Shown one piece after another: positions 7,001-18,000 of a DNA stretch of 64,000 bases; the first letter of the stretch is position 1; each line of letters opens with the position of its first letter. The notes beneath the pieces are model-generated. The model was not told the DNA's origin, did not search any database, and saw nothing but the letters and a program-made list of their open reading frames with translations. The stretch is from Chloroflexota bacterium (lineage in GTDB: Bacteria > Chloroflexota > Anaerolineae > B4-G1 > SLSP01). The stretch is taken from NCBI GenBank assembly GCA_019873645.1, contig JAIOAX010000007.1, positions 90,944 through 154,943 on the forward strand, in the 5' to 3' direction. The translations under genes were made by a program, and so were the position numbers.

Positions 7001-9966
7001 TGGCATCGCAGTGGGTCTATACCGATACCAAAGTTTCCTCCGCCAAAGTCACCACCGATGCCGAAGGGCGTGCTACAACCTTTGTCAACCCGCCCCGCAG
7101 CGGCACCTATATCGTTGCCACCGACGCACAGGATGCCGATGGGCATCCCGTCCATGCAGAAATGTCGCTGTGGGTGAGCGGCTCCGAGGTCGTGCAGTGG
7201 CCGACGGAGCCGGGGCGTGTCACGCCGATCGGCGACCGGGATGTCTATCGTGTCGGCGAAACGGCCAAAATTCTGGTTCCTGTCGCGTTCACCGGCACGT
7301 ATCAGGTGTTGATCACCGTAGAACGTAACGACATTCTTAAGGTAGAACGCCGGGTGTTCGACGCTCCCAATCCGGTCATCGAGCTGCCTATCCTCGAGGC
7401 TTATGTCCCCAACGTTTACGTCTCGGTGCTCAGCGTGCGGGGCGTTTCGGAGGCTGTGCCTGCGCCGGATGTGCGGATGGGCTACCTGAAATTAAATGTT
7501 GAACCGACCGTACAAACGCTCAACGTTGAAGTGTTGCCCGATAAGGTCATTTATGCGCCGGGCGACAAAGTCGTTTTGACGCTACGGGCTACCGATGCAA
7601 CCGGGCGTCCGGTGGACGCCGAACTTGGGGTAGCACTGGTGGATCAGAATGCCTTGCCGTCGGCCGGGTTGGCGTCGTTGTATGGCGAACGGCCGCTCCA
7701 GGTGGTCTCCGGCGACGGAGTGCTGGTCTTAGCCAATCGCGCCGGGCAGCGTTCGGCAAGGCCGGGGCAGGAAGCGGCGCCTCTCATAACCCGGTATACG
7801 CGAACCAGTGTACCTGAGCAGCAGGAAACGCGCGCGATGCCCTGGACTTACGCTCATTTTGCGGCTACGGCGCTTTGGGAAGCTCATGTCCGTGTCAACG
7901 TCAGCGGCGAAGCACAGTTGACTTTTGTTTTGCCTGAGACGCCGACGCGCTGGGTGGCGCAGGTGCATGCCGTCACCGCAGATGCCAGAATTGGCGAGGG
8001 GCGTGCGGAGCTGCCGGCGCTCAAGCCGCTGCTCATCTCCCCGGTGCTGCCGCGTTTTCTGGTCGTGGGCGATCAGGCCGAGGTTGCGGCGGTCATCTAC
8101 AACAACGCTGCGGCCGCTGTGACGGCAACAGCGCGTCTTACAGTTGAAGGAAACGCATTGTTGCCTCAGACGGCGACCATCCCGGCCGGTGGTCGGGTGC
8201 GTGTTGTCTGGACGGTCGCGGCGCCGCAACAGGCTGCTGAAACGCTGTCCCTGGTCTTTTCTGTGGCGGGCGGTGGCTATCAAGATGTGGTGCGTCCGGC
8301 GACCGGCGGCATTGACGGGATCCCGCTTTACCGTTATGTCTCACCGGATCTGCCGGGGACAAGGGGGGTGCTGGATGAGGCCGGGACGCGCCTGGAAACG
8401 CTGTACGTCCCGCCGGAGGCCGGTGATGCAAGTGCATTGACCGTGCGTCTGACGCCCTCATTGCTCAGCGCCGTGGTGGATAGCCTGAGCAGTTTGGAAG
8501 CGTATGCGCGCGTCTCGTCCGATGGACTTGTGGGGCAGCTCCTGGCGCATGGGTTGACCTATAGCGTGCTTCAGGATTTGGAGATTACGGATACGGCGTT
8601 GATAACACCGTTGCAAGCCACTGTAGACACGGCCCTGGAGCGTCTTTATGTTCGTCAAAACTCTGACGGTGGATGGGGACGCTGGGAGGGTGAGAGTGCA
8701 TTGGATGTGACGGCTTACGCTGTTCTGGGGTTGAGCCGCGCCAAACGGGCAGGTTTGCCGGTGCGGCAGGCGGCCTTTACACAGGCCCAAACTTACGTCT
8801 ACAATAAACTAACCCAGGACTTGCAAAGTGAGATCAAAACGGCGGAAGATGCCCTGGCCCTCTATGGACTCTCTGTAGCCAACGTGCGCTGGCCGGCCGG
8901 CGCCGCAGCGACCCTGTATGCAGCCCGCGAGGCTTTAGGAACCAGGGGCCGCGCCTATCTGGTGTTGGCGCTGGGGACAACCGACGCTGCGGACCCACGA
9001 ATCCCTTCTCTCCTGGACGGGTTGCGGAGTGGAGCGCAGATCACCACCACCGGCGCGCATTGGGAAAGCGACGACGGCGCCGGTGGGCCGGCCGATACCG
9101 TGATCACGGCATTGATTGTAGAGGTACTGGCGCGTTTCGCTCCTGATGATCCCCTGTTGCCACAGGCGGTGCGTTGGCTGATGCTCACACGGCGTAATGA
9201 AGGGTGGGGGGGACCTCCGGCGACGCTTCAGGCCATCTCTGGGCTGCTCGCGGCGTTGCGTGTTTCCGGGGATTGGGATGCCGCCTATACCTGGAATCTT
9301 GCGCTGAACGGCTTGGCGTTGACAGAAGGCGTGGCGCGCGCCGACGCTCTGGACATGCCGGTGAAGCTGCGGGTTGGATTTGAGGCACAGGGAGGTGGAT
9401 TCCCCGCGTTGTCGCGGGAGCCTTTGAACATCCTGGAAATTTCACGCACTGCTGGACCGGGGCGGTTGTATTACACCGCGCGCCTGGAATTAGCTTTGCC
9501 GGTTGCGTCCATTGCAGCAGAGAGCCGGGGTTTTACACTACGCCGGGAGTACTGCGCCATGACCGACGGCAACGACGCCGCCCTGGCGCTCTGTCAACCT
9601 GTAACGACGTTGCGCCAGGGCGAAGGGGTTGAAGTGCGTTTGACGCTCATCGCGCCGCGACCGGGCGCCTACGTGATACTGGAAGACCCCTATCCGGCAG
9701 GATTGGAACCGGATACAGAGTCGCTGGCCCGTCCGAGTGCCGGATGGTGGGATGCCCCCTTCACGCACCGCGAGTGGCATGCCGAACACGCCGTGTTTAT
9801 GGCCCGCGAGCTGGCAGCCGGCACGTATCGGGTCGTCTATCGCCTGCGCGCGGCGACACCGGGAACCTATACTGCCCTGCCCGCCACGGTGACCCGAATA
9901 GATTCGCTCGAAGTCTGGGGGCGTTCTGCGGGACAACCGATCGTGGTCCTGCCGCTGCTCCCTTAA
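4093..9966 (+). CDS. Alpha-2-macroglobulin-like lipoprotein with SbsA-type Ig-like domains, no thioester
   Basis: A 1957-residue exported lipoprotein. The track start at 4021 is too early; the ATG at 4093 behind AGGGAG starts a lipoprotein signal with lipobox LAGC (Cys24). A Pro/Thr-rich linker leads to about four Big_5/SbsA-type Ig-like domains (residues about 60-475, each with a YTPxxG or VSPxxG opening and an F-x-x-PMD strand). Macroglobulin-type beta domains follow, including TDRTFYHPGQTVYFRG, which matches the MG3/MG4 region of bacterial A2M. Near residue 1515 the alpha/alpha-toroid repeat GGWGRWEGESALDVTAY marks the thioester domain, but the expected CxEQ motif just before it is missing (LEAYARVSSDG instead). 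It ends VVLPLLP. Such proteins are thought to trap proteases in the envelope; without the thioester, covalent capture is not possible. Confidence 0.85.
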   Translation: MCIKKSRVLWLGLSLFIVLGLAGCGQTASTPQPLPTFTPESAVLPAPVTPTSPPTIAPPTPAGPYPPILLDYTPRTGQEVAPDTPITLYFDQPMDQASVVAALRVTPAVEGDYTWPDEATLVFRPKALATAARYRVAVVGEVRSAAGLVSHPELTFSFSTFAPLQVTRVSPQAGDSEVRIDAPVWVAFNRAVVPLDCVGKTAGANMACAPLPLTFAPPIMGTGTWVDTSLYRFDPFRGWDAGVTYNVTLAEGVHSVEGVTLAAPSSWSFSTALPVIRQVSPADGQTNVPLEAAIRVIFNTPMDQEHTGNAFRVRDTGGENVPGVITWADNGATLIFTPALKLKQGMQYTVQLTARARAATSAPLQNPQTWTFTTVPYPALLTALPRADAINVDVAEPVRLTFIGALHEATLADHVVVTPTRGNVDAHFDPASGIYQLSWDKDPQTRYCVQLKPGIADIYGNVITASREFCFVTGDWPSFIGMAAPLETVTLDAAKPATVYLLVRNVGSAAFTLSTLDEASFIRGHEVAGAAIRDWKETFKTPRNVATVVPVNLRLRGDALPTGYYQLAWNNPPWGGQTIRIGVVDRHVTLKLASTQALVWVTDLRSGEPINRTPVRLVDREGVLIAAGTTDGNGLAVIPISPRTDLWEPVAAIVGEPGKAGFGVAITQWLAEATPWAAGITLDGRAASRYALALYTDRTFYHPGQTVYFRGVVREGDTRYLLPSSTLPVLVTVRGPSGQEIYSSTVTLSEMGTFDGVFALAGEATPGDYMLEARLPHIQDDRVWRVPFNVAVHQTPMFEIAVVPERTHILNGDALRAVVTVYGAGGVPAAQQSVTWKVLAEAPAAGATRLETVVAHGQATTAADGRCLIELPATLLPLDDSAALGPQSWTIEATLTGAQDVSPGGQAQVTVHPARFYVQVTSRQRVVRAGVRTEVQVLALDWEQRPVAGQVLTASLTQRVWQRVPAGDGMASQWVYTDTKVSSAKVTTDAEGRATTFVNPPRSGTYIVATDAQDADGHPVHAEMSLWVSGSEVVQWPTEPGRVTPIGDRDVYRVGETAKILVPVAFTGTYQVLITVERNDILKVERRVFDAPNPVIELPILEAYVPNVYVSVLSVRGVSEAVPAPDVRMGYLKLNVEPTVQTLNVEVLPDKVIYAPGDKVVLTLRATDATGRPVDAELGVALVDQNALPSAGLASLYGERPLQVVSGDGVLVLANRAGQRSARPGQEAAPLITRYTRTSVPEQQETRAMPWTYAHFAATALWEAHVRVNVSGEAQLTFVLPETPTRWVAQVHAVTADARIGEGRAELPALKPLLISPVLPRFLVVGDQAEVAAVIYNNAAAAVTATARLTVEGNALLPQTATIPAGGRVRVVWTVAAPQQAAETLSLVFSVAGGGYQDVVRPATGGIDGIPLYRYVSPDLPGTRGVLDEAGTRLETLYVPPEAGDASALTVRLTPSLLSAVVDSLSSLEAYARVSSDGLVGQLLAHGLTYSVLQDLEITDTALITPLQATVDTALERLYVRQNSDGGWGRWEGESALDVTAYAVLGLSRAKRAGLPVRQAAFTQAQTYVYNKLTQDLQSEIKTAEDALALYGLSVANVRWPAGAAATLYAAREALGTRGRAYLVLALGTTDAADPRIPSLLDGLRSGAQITTTGAHWESDDGAGGPADTVITALIVEVLARFAPDDPLLPQAVRWLMLTRRNEGWGGPPATLQAISGLLAALRVSGDWDAAYTWNLALNGLALTEGVARADALDMPVKLRVGFEAQGGGFPALSREPLNILEISRTAGPGRLYYTARLELALPVASIAAESRGFTLRREYCAMTDGNDAALALCQPVTTLRQGEGVEVRLTLIAPRPGAYVILEDPYPAGLEPDTESLARPSAGWWDAPFTHREWHAEHAVFMARELAAGTYRVVYRLRAATPGTYTALPATVTRIDSLEVWGRSAGQPIVVLPLLP

Positions 9967-9998
9967 TTTCGCCGCCGGTTATGCAACTATACACAGTA

Positions 9999-10120
9999 GT
10001 TACGCGGTTCGTTTCTTGGGACAGGATTTACAGGATTGACAGGATGAAAAAGCTCTACAAAGCCTTCTTTAATCCTGAAAATCCTGTTAATCCCTGTCAG
10101 AAAATGACGCAGTGCGTAAC
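9999..10120. repeat. Dispersed palindromic element of the GACAGGATTTACAGGATT type
   Basis: Left arm GTTACGC...GACAGGATTTACAGGATTGACAGGAT and right arm, reverse-complemented, GTTACGC...GACAGGGATTAACAGGATTTTCAGGAT form an imperfect inverted repeat over 122 bases ending in GTTACGC/GCGTAAC. CTATACACAG and CTATATACAG flank it as near direct repeats. Elements with this iterated ACAGGATT core are widely scattered in environmental bacterial genomes; it does not encode protein. Confidence 0.6.
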
Positions 10121-10135
10121 GCCTATATACAGAAA

Positions 10136-10188
10136 CGACTCCATGACTACGCGACTATATGACTACGTAACTATGTGACTACGTGATT
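10136..10188. repeat. GACTA-type short repeat abutting the treS ribosome binding site
   Basis: Iterated ATGACTACG/GCGACTATATGACTACGTAACTATGTGACTACG units run up to the AAGGAGG Shine-Dalgarno site of the next gene. Related tracts lie directly before the ribosome binding sites at 59364-59397 and 62481-62515. Confidence 0.6.
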
Positions 10189-10202
10189 AAGGAGGATACG
10201 TT

Positions 10203-11831
10203 ATGCTGGATTGGTACAAAGACGCGATCTTCTACGAAGTTTCGGTCAAAGCTTTTGCCGACAGCAACGGGGATGGCATTGGCGACCTGCGCGGGCTGAC
10301 CGGCAAGCTCGATTATCTGCGTGATTTAGGCGTGGATGCGATCTGGATGCTGCCGATCTTCCCCTCCCCACTGCGTGATGACGGCTATGATGTCGCCAAT
10401 TACATGAATATCCACCCCTATTACGGGACGCTGGAGGATTTCAAGGTCTTGCTCGACGCGGCACACAAGCGCGATTTGCGCATCATCGTCGAGTTAGTGG
10501 TGAACCATACCTCGGATCAGCATCCCTGGTTTCAAGCCTCGCGCGATCCGCAGCATCCCGAACACGCGCGTTACCGGGATTGGTACGTGTGGAGCGACAC
10601 TGATCAGCGCTACACCGGGACGCGCATTATCTTTCTGGACACCGAGCCGTCCAACTGGACGTTTGATCCCGTGCGCGGGCAGTACTTCTGGCACCGCTTT
10701 TTCAGCCATCAGCCGGATTTGAATTATGACAACCCCGAAGTGCAGCGGGCGATGCTGCGCGTGGTGCAGTACTGGATTGACCTGGGTGTGGACGGCTTTC
10801 GCATTGATGCGCCGCCGTACCTGTATGAGCGTGAGGGCACGAACTGCGAGAACCTGCCGGAGACGCACGCCTACCTCAAACGCCTGCGCGCTTTTGTGGA
10901 TGCCTACGCGCCGGGCACATTCTTGCTTTCGGAAGCCAACATGTGGCCTGAAGAGGTCATTCAATACTTTGGCAATGGTGATGAAGTGCACATGAATTAC
11001 CACTTCCCGCTGATGCCGCGCATCTTCATGGCGTTGGCGAAGGCTGACCGTGCGCCCATCCTGGCGATTATGGCGCGCACCCCTGAATTGCCCGCGCCGT
11101 GCCAGTGGGGGACGTTCCTGCGCTGCCACGACGAGCTGACGCTGGAAATGGTCACGCCGGAGGACCGCGCCTTTATGTGGAATTTCTACGCGCCGGAACC
11201 GCGCATGCGGCTGAACCTGGGTATCCGGCGGCGGCTCGCGCCCTTGCTGGATAACGACCGCCGGCGCCTTGAAGTTGCCAACTCGATGCTGCTCACACTC
11301 ATTGGCTCGCCGTTCATCTATTATGGCGATGAGATCGGCATGGGCGACAATATCTGGCTGAATGACCGTGATGGCGTGCGCACGCCGATGCAGTGGGACG
11401 CCGGCCCGAACGCCGGATTCTCGGATGCACCTGCTGAACGGCTCTATGCACCGGTGATTGATGATCCCGTGTATGGCTACCAGAAGGTCAACGTTGCCGC
11501 GCAGCGGGCCGATGCAGGCTCGCTGTGGCACTGGATGCGGCGCGTGGTGCACATTCGCAAACAGCATCCGGTGTTTGGGCGGGGGACGCTGCGCTTCCTG
11601 GAGTCGGAAAATCCGGCGATTCTGGCCTATCTGCGCAGTGACGGCGCGCAGACGGTCCTCGTCGTCAACAACCTCTCCGCCGCGCCACAGAAATTTACCC
11701 TTGATCTGAACGCTTATGCCGGAAAAACTCCCCACGATTTGTTAGAGATCGTTACGTGGCCCCCCATTGAAACGCTGCCCTATCCTTTCTCCTTGCCCTC
11801 TTATGGCTATCACTGGCTGGCGCTGGCATAA
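10203..11831 (+). CDS. treS: Trehalose synthase (maltose alpha-D-glucosyltransferase)
   Basis: A 542-residue GH13 enzyme of the TreS subfamily, which interconverts maltose and trehalose by intramolecular transglycosylation in the cytoplasm. The N-terminus [20 protein letters not shown], the stretch [15 protein letters not shown] and the HDELTLEMV motif are characteristic of TreS. Predicted catalytic residues are nucleophile D202 (GFRIDAPPY), acid/base E244 ([11 protein letters not shown]) and the transition-state Asp in RCHDE (H309-D310). [11 protein letters not shown] and [12 protein letters not shown] are also typical. It has a perfect AAGGAGG ribosome binding site. No fused maltokinase domain is present and no treY/treZ is nearby. 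A strong terminator follows, so it is probably a monocistronic osmoprotection or glycogen-linked gene. Confidence 0.93.
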   Translation: MLDWYKDAIFYEVSVKAFADSNGDGIGDLRGLTGKLDYLRDLGVDAIWMLPIFPSPLRDDGYDVANYMNIHPYYGTLEDFKVLLDAAHKRDLRIIVELVVNHTSDQHPWFQASRDPQHPEHARYRDWYVWSDTDQRYTGTRIIFLDTEPSNWTFDPVRGQYFWHRFFSHQPDLNYDNPEVQRAMLRVVQYWIDLGVDGFRIDAPPYLYEREGTNCENLPETHAYLKRLRAFVDAYAPGTFLLSEANMWPEEVIQYFGNGDEVHMNYHFPLMPRIFMALAKADRAPILAIMARTPELPAPCQWGTFLRCHDELTLEMVTPEDRAFMWNFYAPEPRMRLNLGIRRRLAPLLDNDRRRLEVANSMLLTLIGSPFIYYGDEIGMGDNIWLNDRDGVRTPMQWDAGPNAGFSDAPAERLYAPVIDDPVYGYQKVNVAAQRADAGSLWHWMRRVVHIRKQHPVFGRGTLRFLESENPAILAYLRSDGAQTVLVVNNLSAAPQKFTLDLNAYAGKTPHDLLEIVTWPPIETLPYPFSLPSYGYHWLALA

Positions 11832-11864
11832 GTCTGACCTGAATTCAAGCGTATACAACGAGTA

Positions 11865-11894
11865 CAACGCAGGGGTGAAAGCACCCCTGCGTTG
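11865..11894 (+). terminator. Strong hairpin terminator after treS
   Basis: CAACGCAGGGGTG and CACCCCTGCGTTG pair perfectly over 13 bases around an AAAG loop. The downstream T-run is poor (CTGTATTTG), so it may also act as a bidirectional insulator. Confidence 0.75.
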
Positions 11895-11905
11895 CTGTAT
11901 TTGAA

Positions 11906-11975
11906 AGTTGTTACACAACTGCCACATAACTACCACATAACCCAAATGGTAGACTGAGCATAAATCTGCTATAGT
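11906..11975 (+). promoter_or_regulatory. Candidate regulatory region of the giant surface-protein gene
   Basis: Three signals sit in 70 bases: a dyad AGTTGT-TAC-ACAACT (11906-11920); two direct copies of CCACATAAC spaced 11 bases apart (11922-11930 and 11933-11941); and a TATAGT -10-like hexamer (11970-11975). Direct repeats with 11-base period next to a -35 position are the usual layout of OmpR/PhoB-type regulator sites, and such a regulator is encoded at 1194-1931. The -35 hexamer itself is weak (TGGTAG). Regulatory function is inferred. Confidence 0.35.
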
Positions 11976-12036
11976 GTAGTTGGGAATAATGGTTATGAAA
12001 TTATTTGTATGCGCAGCAGGGGATGGAGGCGTAATA

Positions 12037-15000
12037 ATGAATCGCAGTGCTTGTTCGAGAAGATTTTTGAGTGTTTTTCTAGCCCTTATGCTTGTAGTAA
12101 GCGGGATCACCACATTAGCACCGGCGACGCCGGTCGCGGCGGCGGGGATTTTGACGGTGTCGGTACGCAATCTCGCCGGCGAGCCGCTCAACGCCTACAA
12201 CCTGGTGGTGGACTCCAACATCAACGGTATGTCTACCGCCTCGCCCTCGGTGGCGACGGTCATGGTGCGGTTTTGTAACACCGGCGATGCGCCGCTCACC
12301 AACGTGACAGGTTACATCGGCGACTTCGACACCAACAAAGATGGCAACATAACGACCGATGACTTTACAGTTGGCATTTATCCGCCACGCAACACTAGCG
12401 ACGCAGGGTTTAGTACGCAACACCCGGCTTTGATGGACATCACACCGACCACGTATCGCTTTCAGCATATCGGCGGGGCGTTGGGAACCGCCGATGGCGC
12501 GCGCTATATGGGGACGCTAACGGCCGGGGAATGTCGGTATCAATACTGGCACTTCACCTATCCGCTTTGTGAGGGCAATCTCGCCGCTCCTTGCCAGAAA
12601 ACCAATCCCCTCGCCAGCGCCACCTGGGGCGAATCGGTCAAGCCGCAGGATGACCTGTGGTTGACGTTCGATACCTGGGCCACCTCCGATCAATATCCAC
12701 TGGCCAGCGGCGTTCCCAACGACAGTTGGAAGATGACGATGCGCAACGAGATCTCGGCAATGGCGAACAAAATTCAGCCGAATCCCGATGGCATTTGGTT
12801 CAACACCGACCCCAACACTATCCGCCCCGGCGGCGTGATCACGACGAACGGCGTGTTGTACGAGTTCGGCAACATCAACCAGGGTTTCGACAACGACGGC
12901 GATATGATACCGGACTATAACGCCTGGGCGCAACCGGTCGGTAATGCGGATTTCGACCCCTCCTGCTTCCGCCTGATTCGCACCACTGGCTACCTGGACA
13001 TTAGCCGCAGCGGCGGCAACCCCAATATGATTTTGCCCTTCACGGATAAGCTCTATTTCACCAACCTGCCGCCCGACAACACCGGCGTGCGTGGCTATGT
13101 GCATTACACCTTCCTGGCATTAGGCGGGCCGTGTAATGTGGCGCTGTCGCCGTATCAGGAAGTGGCTTCCGGGCGCGATAACGAGAAGTTCAATGCAGAC
13201 TATGGCAAGGGGCCGGATCCATTGTCCACACCCTTGACGGAAATGACGATTTCCAAGAACGGGCCGGCTTCGGTAGCGATGAATACCACCTATACCTACA
13301 ATATCCCCTTTGCCAACCCCGGCAGCCAGGATATCGGCATTACGTTGAGCAGCGGTTTTGGCGTGGAGATGCCATTGGGCATTGTAGATAAGGTGCCCGC
13401 CGGTCTGCGCTACGTCTGCGGTTCGGCTTCGGCGAGTTTTACTAACTACTCTGGTTCGTATCGCAAATTGTTCTCCAATGACGGAGTGACGTGGAAAGAA
13501 TCAACTGTTGCCAATAACTCGGATATATTCTACGCTGGGTCGCCTATGTTCCCCGGCACGAATTGCCCTACTACGAATCCGCAAAGTACAACTTCCGCTC
13601 CCATTTATATCCGCTGGGAGTTGACTGCGCCCCTCCCCAAGCAGAACGGCGCGACGGTGAGCAGCGGGGTAGCGACATTCCAGGCGCGGGCCGAGGCGGC
13701 GACGTTTATCAGCGGCGGCGGTTCGCCCGTGGTGACCAATGAAGCGTGCGCGAAACTGGCGACGGCAGGGGTGAGCCTGGCCTGCGGCAGCACGACGACG
13801 TTGATTCAGGGCACGAATAGCATCGGCAACTTTGTTTGGCGCGACCTGGATAAGGATGGCGTGCAGGATGGCGGTGTTGAGATCGGCATTCCTAACATCA
13901 ACGTGAAATTGTATTGGGACCAGAACGGCAATGGCGCATTTGACGCTACCGACGTCTTCTTGTTTCAAACCTCAACCGATAGCAATGGACTGTATTGTTT
14001 AGGCGCGGGCGCGGATAATACTTGCAACACTGCTGATGATACATTGCCAGACGCCAAGTACGTGGTGGTGATAGATAGCAATGACACCGATTTGCCGGCC
14101 GGATATGTGCTGACGACCCGCAAAGTCATCCCGATTGACCTGGATTCGGCGCAGACCAATCCGTCGCGCGTTTATAACGACACCGCCGACTTTGGCTTCG
14201 GCCCGGTGTTGACGTTGGACAAAGCGCTCACTTCGTCCAACCCGGCGTATGTGGGCGAGAATGTGCAGTTCAAGCTAGACCTGGTCAATACCTTGCCCGG
14301 AACCAGCGGTGGGTACTGTCAGTATCGCGCCTGGGCCGGGGAGGTGAGTGCCGGTACGCCCGCCACCGATTCGCCCCCCTGGGTTGCACCCAATAATGCT
14401 GTGGGGTCTTATGATGAAGCGTATGCGACCCTCACACTGGGCACGAATACGGACAAACTGGGTCTCAGCCGATTCAACACCGGCTCTACCACCGGGGGCA
14501 ACATCTCGAAAGTAGAGTTGTGGATTTACTTCAGAGAAATGGCAGAATTTCAAGATGCCTCCCAGGATGACCGGGTTTTTGTCCAGCCCTATTATGGTAA
14601 TGCGGTTTTGGGGACGTCGGTGCAATTAGACTTCAACTATTTCAACCAGACTGCGCCGGCTAACTATCTCTATAAGCTGGATGTGACCAGTCGGCGGAGC
14701 TGGACGCTGGCGGATTTTGCCCCGGGAACAGCCTTGACTGAGCTGGAGATTTCCGGCACAAAAGGGAACGCTTCGATTAAAGGCACGATTGGCGTAGATG
14801 CGGCAATGTACGTGATTACCACCGACCGCACCGACTGTGGTCAGGAGGGTGTCATTGCGACCTTGCCGGTCACGGATACTTATGACGCCGACCTGTTGGA
14901 GTTTGTCGCTGCCGACCCGCCGGCCTCGGCGGTGGTGGTTAAAGGGACTGCGCCGAACTCAACCGGCACCATCACCTGGACCAATGTTGGGCCGCTCTAT

Positions 15001-18000
15001 CCGGGTGAGGCGAACTCCATTTTGGTGACGTTCAAGGCGCTGGCGACAATTGCTTCACCAGGTACCACCAACTATGCAGCGGTGAGAAATGCGAAATTCG
15101 ATACCGGCCGCCCGGTAAATCAGGTCGAGGACTCAGCGCAGGCTTATATCCAAACGCCTAGCTCCATTGCAGGCACAATATGGGCTGATACTGACGAAGA
15201 CGGTTGGACAGGGACATCGCCTAATATGACCAGCAAAGAGAGTGGCGAAGCGGGTATTCCCAATGTAGAAGTTGAGTTATGGGCTTGTGTCAACAATACG
15301 ACAGGTTTGCCTATGACCGTGGCGCAAGCGGCCAGTAATAAACCCTGTGAAGATATCGCTAACAATGGTACCTGGACATTGATGACCGTCACTCGCACGA
15401 ACACACTCGGCAATTACAAATTCTCCGGCTTGCGCGATGGCTTCTATAACATCAAAGTGGATACCAGCACGCTGCCGGCCGGCTTCACCTTGCAAACCGG
15501 CGAGGCGAACAACTATACCGGTGGGGCGTCGGGGATTAACTCTGGTTTTGATACCTACTGGTCTTCCCCAACGGCAAACCTGAGTGATAGCAACTTTAAT
15601 CCGCTCAGCGCCGAGAATGTCACGCGGATTGATTTTGGCTTTACCAATCCCGCCGGCACCAACGGCGGCGTCTTTGGCTACATCTGGAACGACGCTGACA
15701 ACGGCGGCTATAACGACTGGGATGCCACTGAAACGCCCATCCCCGGTGTAGACGTTTATCTGTGCTTGAGCTCGGCAACACCGCCTTGCACCTCAAGCAA
15801 TGCAGTGGCGACTGCTACGACGAATGAGTTTGGCTTCTATAGTTTCAATCGCGCAGCGGGGAACTACATCATCGGGGTGGATTCCAACGACCTGCCCGGA
15901 ATGACCCAATCTGCCTCGCCGGATGACACCGTCGGCACATGCGACCCCTCCAATTGCAACGGACAGAAAACCACTTTTGCCATTCCCGACGACAATCTGG
16001 CCGGAGCGTATAATTTCGGCTACACCGGCGGCCTGAAAATCGGCGATACTGTGTATGTGGACTGGAACAGTGACGGTTCGCAGAACGCAACCACTGAAGA
16101 AGGCATCGGCGGCGTGACGGTCTACCTTTACCGTGACATTGATGGCGATGGCGTGTTGGATGCCGGTGAACCGTTGCTGGCGACGACGGCGACGCTCTAC
16201 AACATCATTGACGGGTATCTCGATGTCAACAACGATGGCAGTATTACCTCAGCCGACGATGGGATGATTCAAGGCTATACCATCATTGATGGCGCGGTGG
16301 ATACTGATCGCAATGGAACGATTGGCGCGGGGGATACCGGAACACTCGGCGGTTACACTGTGATCAATGGCCGTTTGGATGTCAATGGCGGCGGAGTAGA
16401 TACAACAGATGATGCCAGCAAGCTGGGATGGTACGAATTCACCAAGCTGGCCGGCAATAACAATAAATACATTGTCGTCGTCAACGAAACCACCATTCCG
16501 TCAGGCTATGTCCAAACTGGCGACCCGGATGAGTCGGGAATGTGCGTTACCTGTGACGCAATGGATCCGCTGACCTTGGGGACATCAGATTATCTCGCGG
16601 CGGACTTTGGTTACAGGCCCACCGGTACAGCCTCCATCGGCGACCGCGTGTGGAAAGATAACGATGCCGATGGGGTGCAAGATACGTATGAAGTCGGCAT
16701 CGGCGGTGTGGCGGTGTATCTGTACCAGGATCAGGATAGCGACGGCGTACTTGATCCTGAGGACGCGGTTGTTATTGAGACGACCACGACGATTAACTAT
16801 CAGGTAGTGGATGGTTGTATTGATATTGACGGCGACGGCGTCTTTTGTAGCGATACCGGGGATGCGGCCATGGCGGGCACTGGACTGATGGGCGTCAAAG
16901 TCTATGGCGGCCGGCTGGATATGGATGGCGATGGCCGGGTGGCCTACAAGGTTATTGATGGCGCGATTGACATCAATGGGGATGGCACTATCACCACGGC
17001 GGATGATTTCCCCTCACTCTATGGCAAGCGCATCATTGATGGACGGGTAGACTTCAACAACGATGGTCTTGTCACTACGGCTGACGATACCGGGGTTGGT
17101 CAGGACTACCTGGGCTATCGGGTCATTGATGGTTATCTTGACATTGACAATGACAATGCGACCGCGCCGGATACTGGCGATGATAGCGATTGGGCAGTCC
17201 CCGACGAGGGCGACGACGGCACATATTTCGGCTATGCCGTGATTGACGGCAAGCTGGATATGAATGGCAGTGGCACAGTGACTACCGCTGACGATAGCAG
17301 TGCTCTGATCGGCATGTACCAGTTCACCAGGCTGCCGGCTGGTAGTTTCATCGTCAAAGTTGAAAACTCTAACTTCGATCAGGTCGGCGACCCCCTCTAC
17401 GCCTTACAACAGACCAACATCCAGACGCCGCCCGGCATAGAGAACCAACACAAAGTCACACTGACCACCGGGCAGGCTTACACCGCCGCCGACTTCGGTT
17501 ACACCAACGGCGCGATTGGCGACCTCATCTGGCAGGATAATAACGGCAACGGCTCATGGGACACGGGCGAGCCGGGCATCTCTGGCGTCAGGGTCTGGCT
17601 ATACATTGACCAGAACAATAACGGCATCTACGACGCCGGAACCGACACTCCGTATGACTATGACGGCAACGGCACAGCGGGCAACCTGGGCGACAGCGTG
17701 ACGACCGATAGCAGTGGCATCTACCGCTTCATTGGCCTGCCCGCGAGCGCGACTGATAAGCCTTACCTGGTGGTGATTGACCCCGCCATGTTCACCAGCG
17801 GGCAGCCGTTGGATAGCACGAAGTTCACCCTCACCTACGATCCTGACGGTCCAACGTGGGACACCAGCATTACACCGCGGCCTACCTATCCGCCGTGCGG
17901 TACAGGCGTGGGCTACGACAAATGCAACAACGTCTCTCAAGTCCCGCTGCTCCTGGGGCAGATGGACTACGGCCAGGACTTCGGCTACCAGCCGCTGCTG

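Noticed and set aside
10494-11735. Minus-strand ORF of 413 codons opposite treS
   Set aside because: The plus strand encodes a complete TreS with all catalytic residues; the antisense protein has no recognisable domain.
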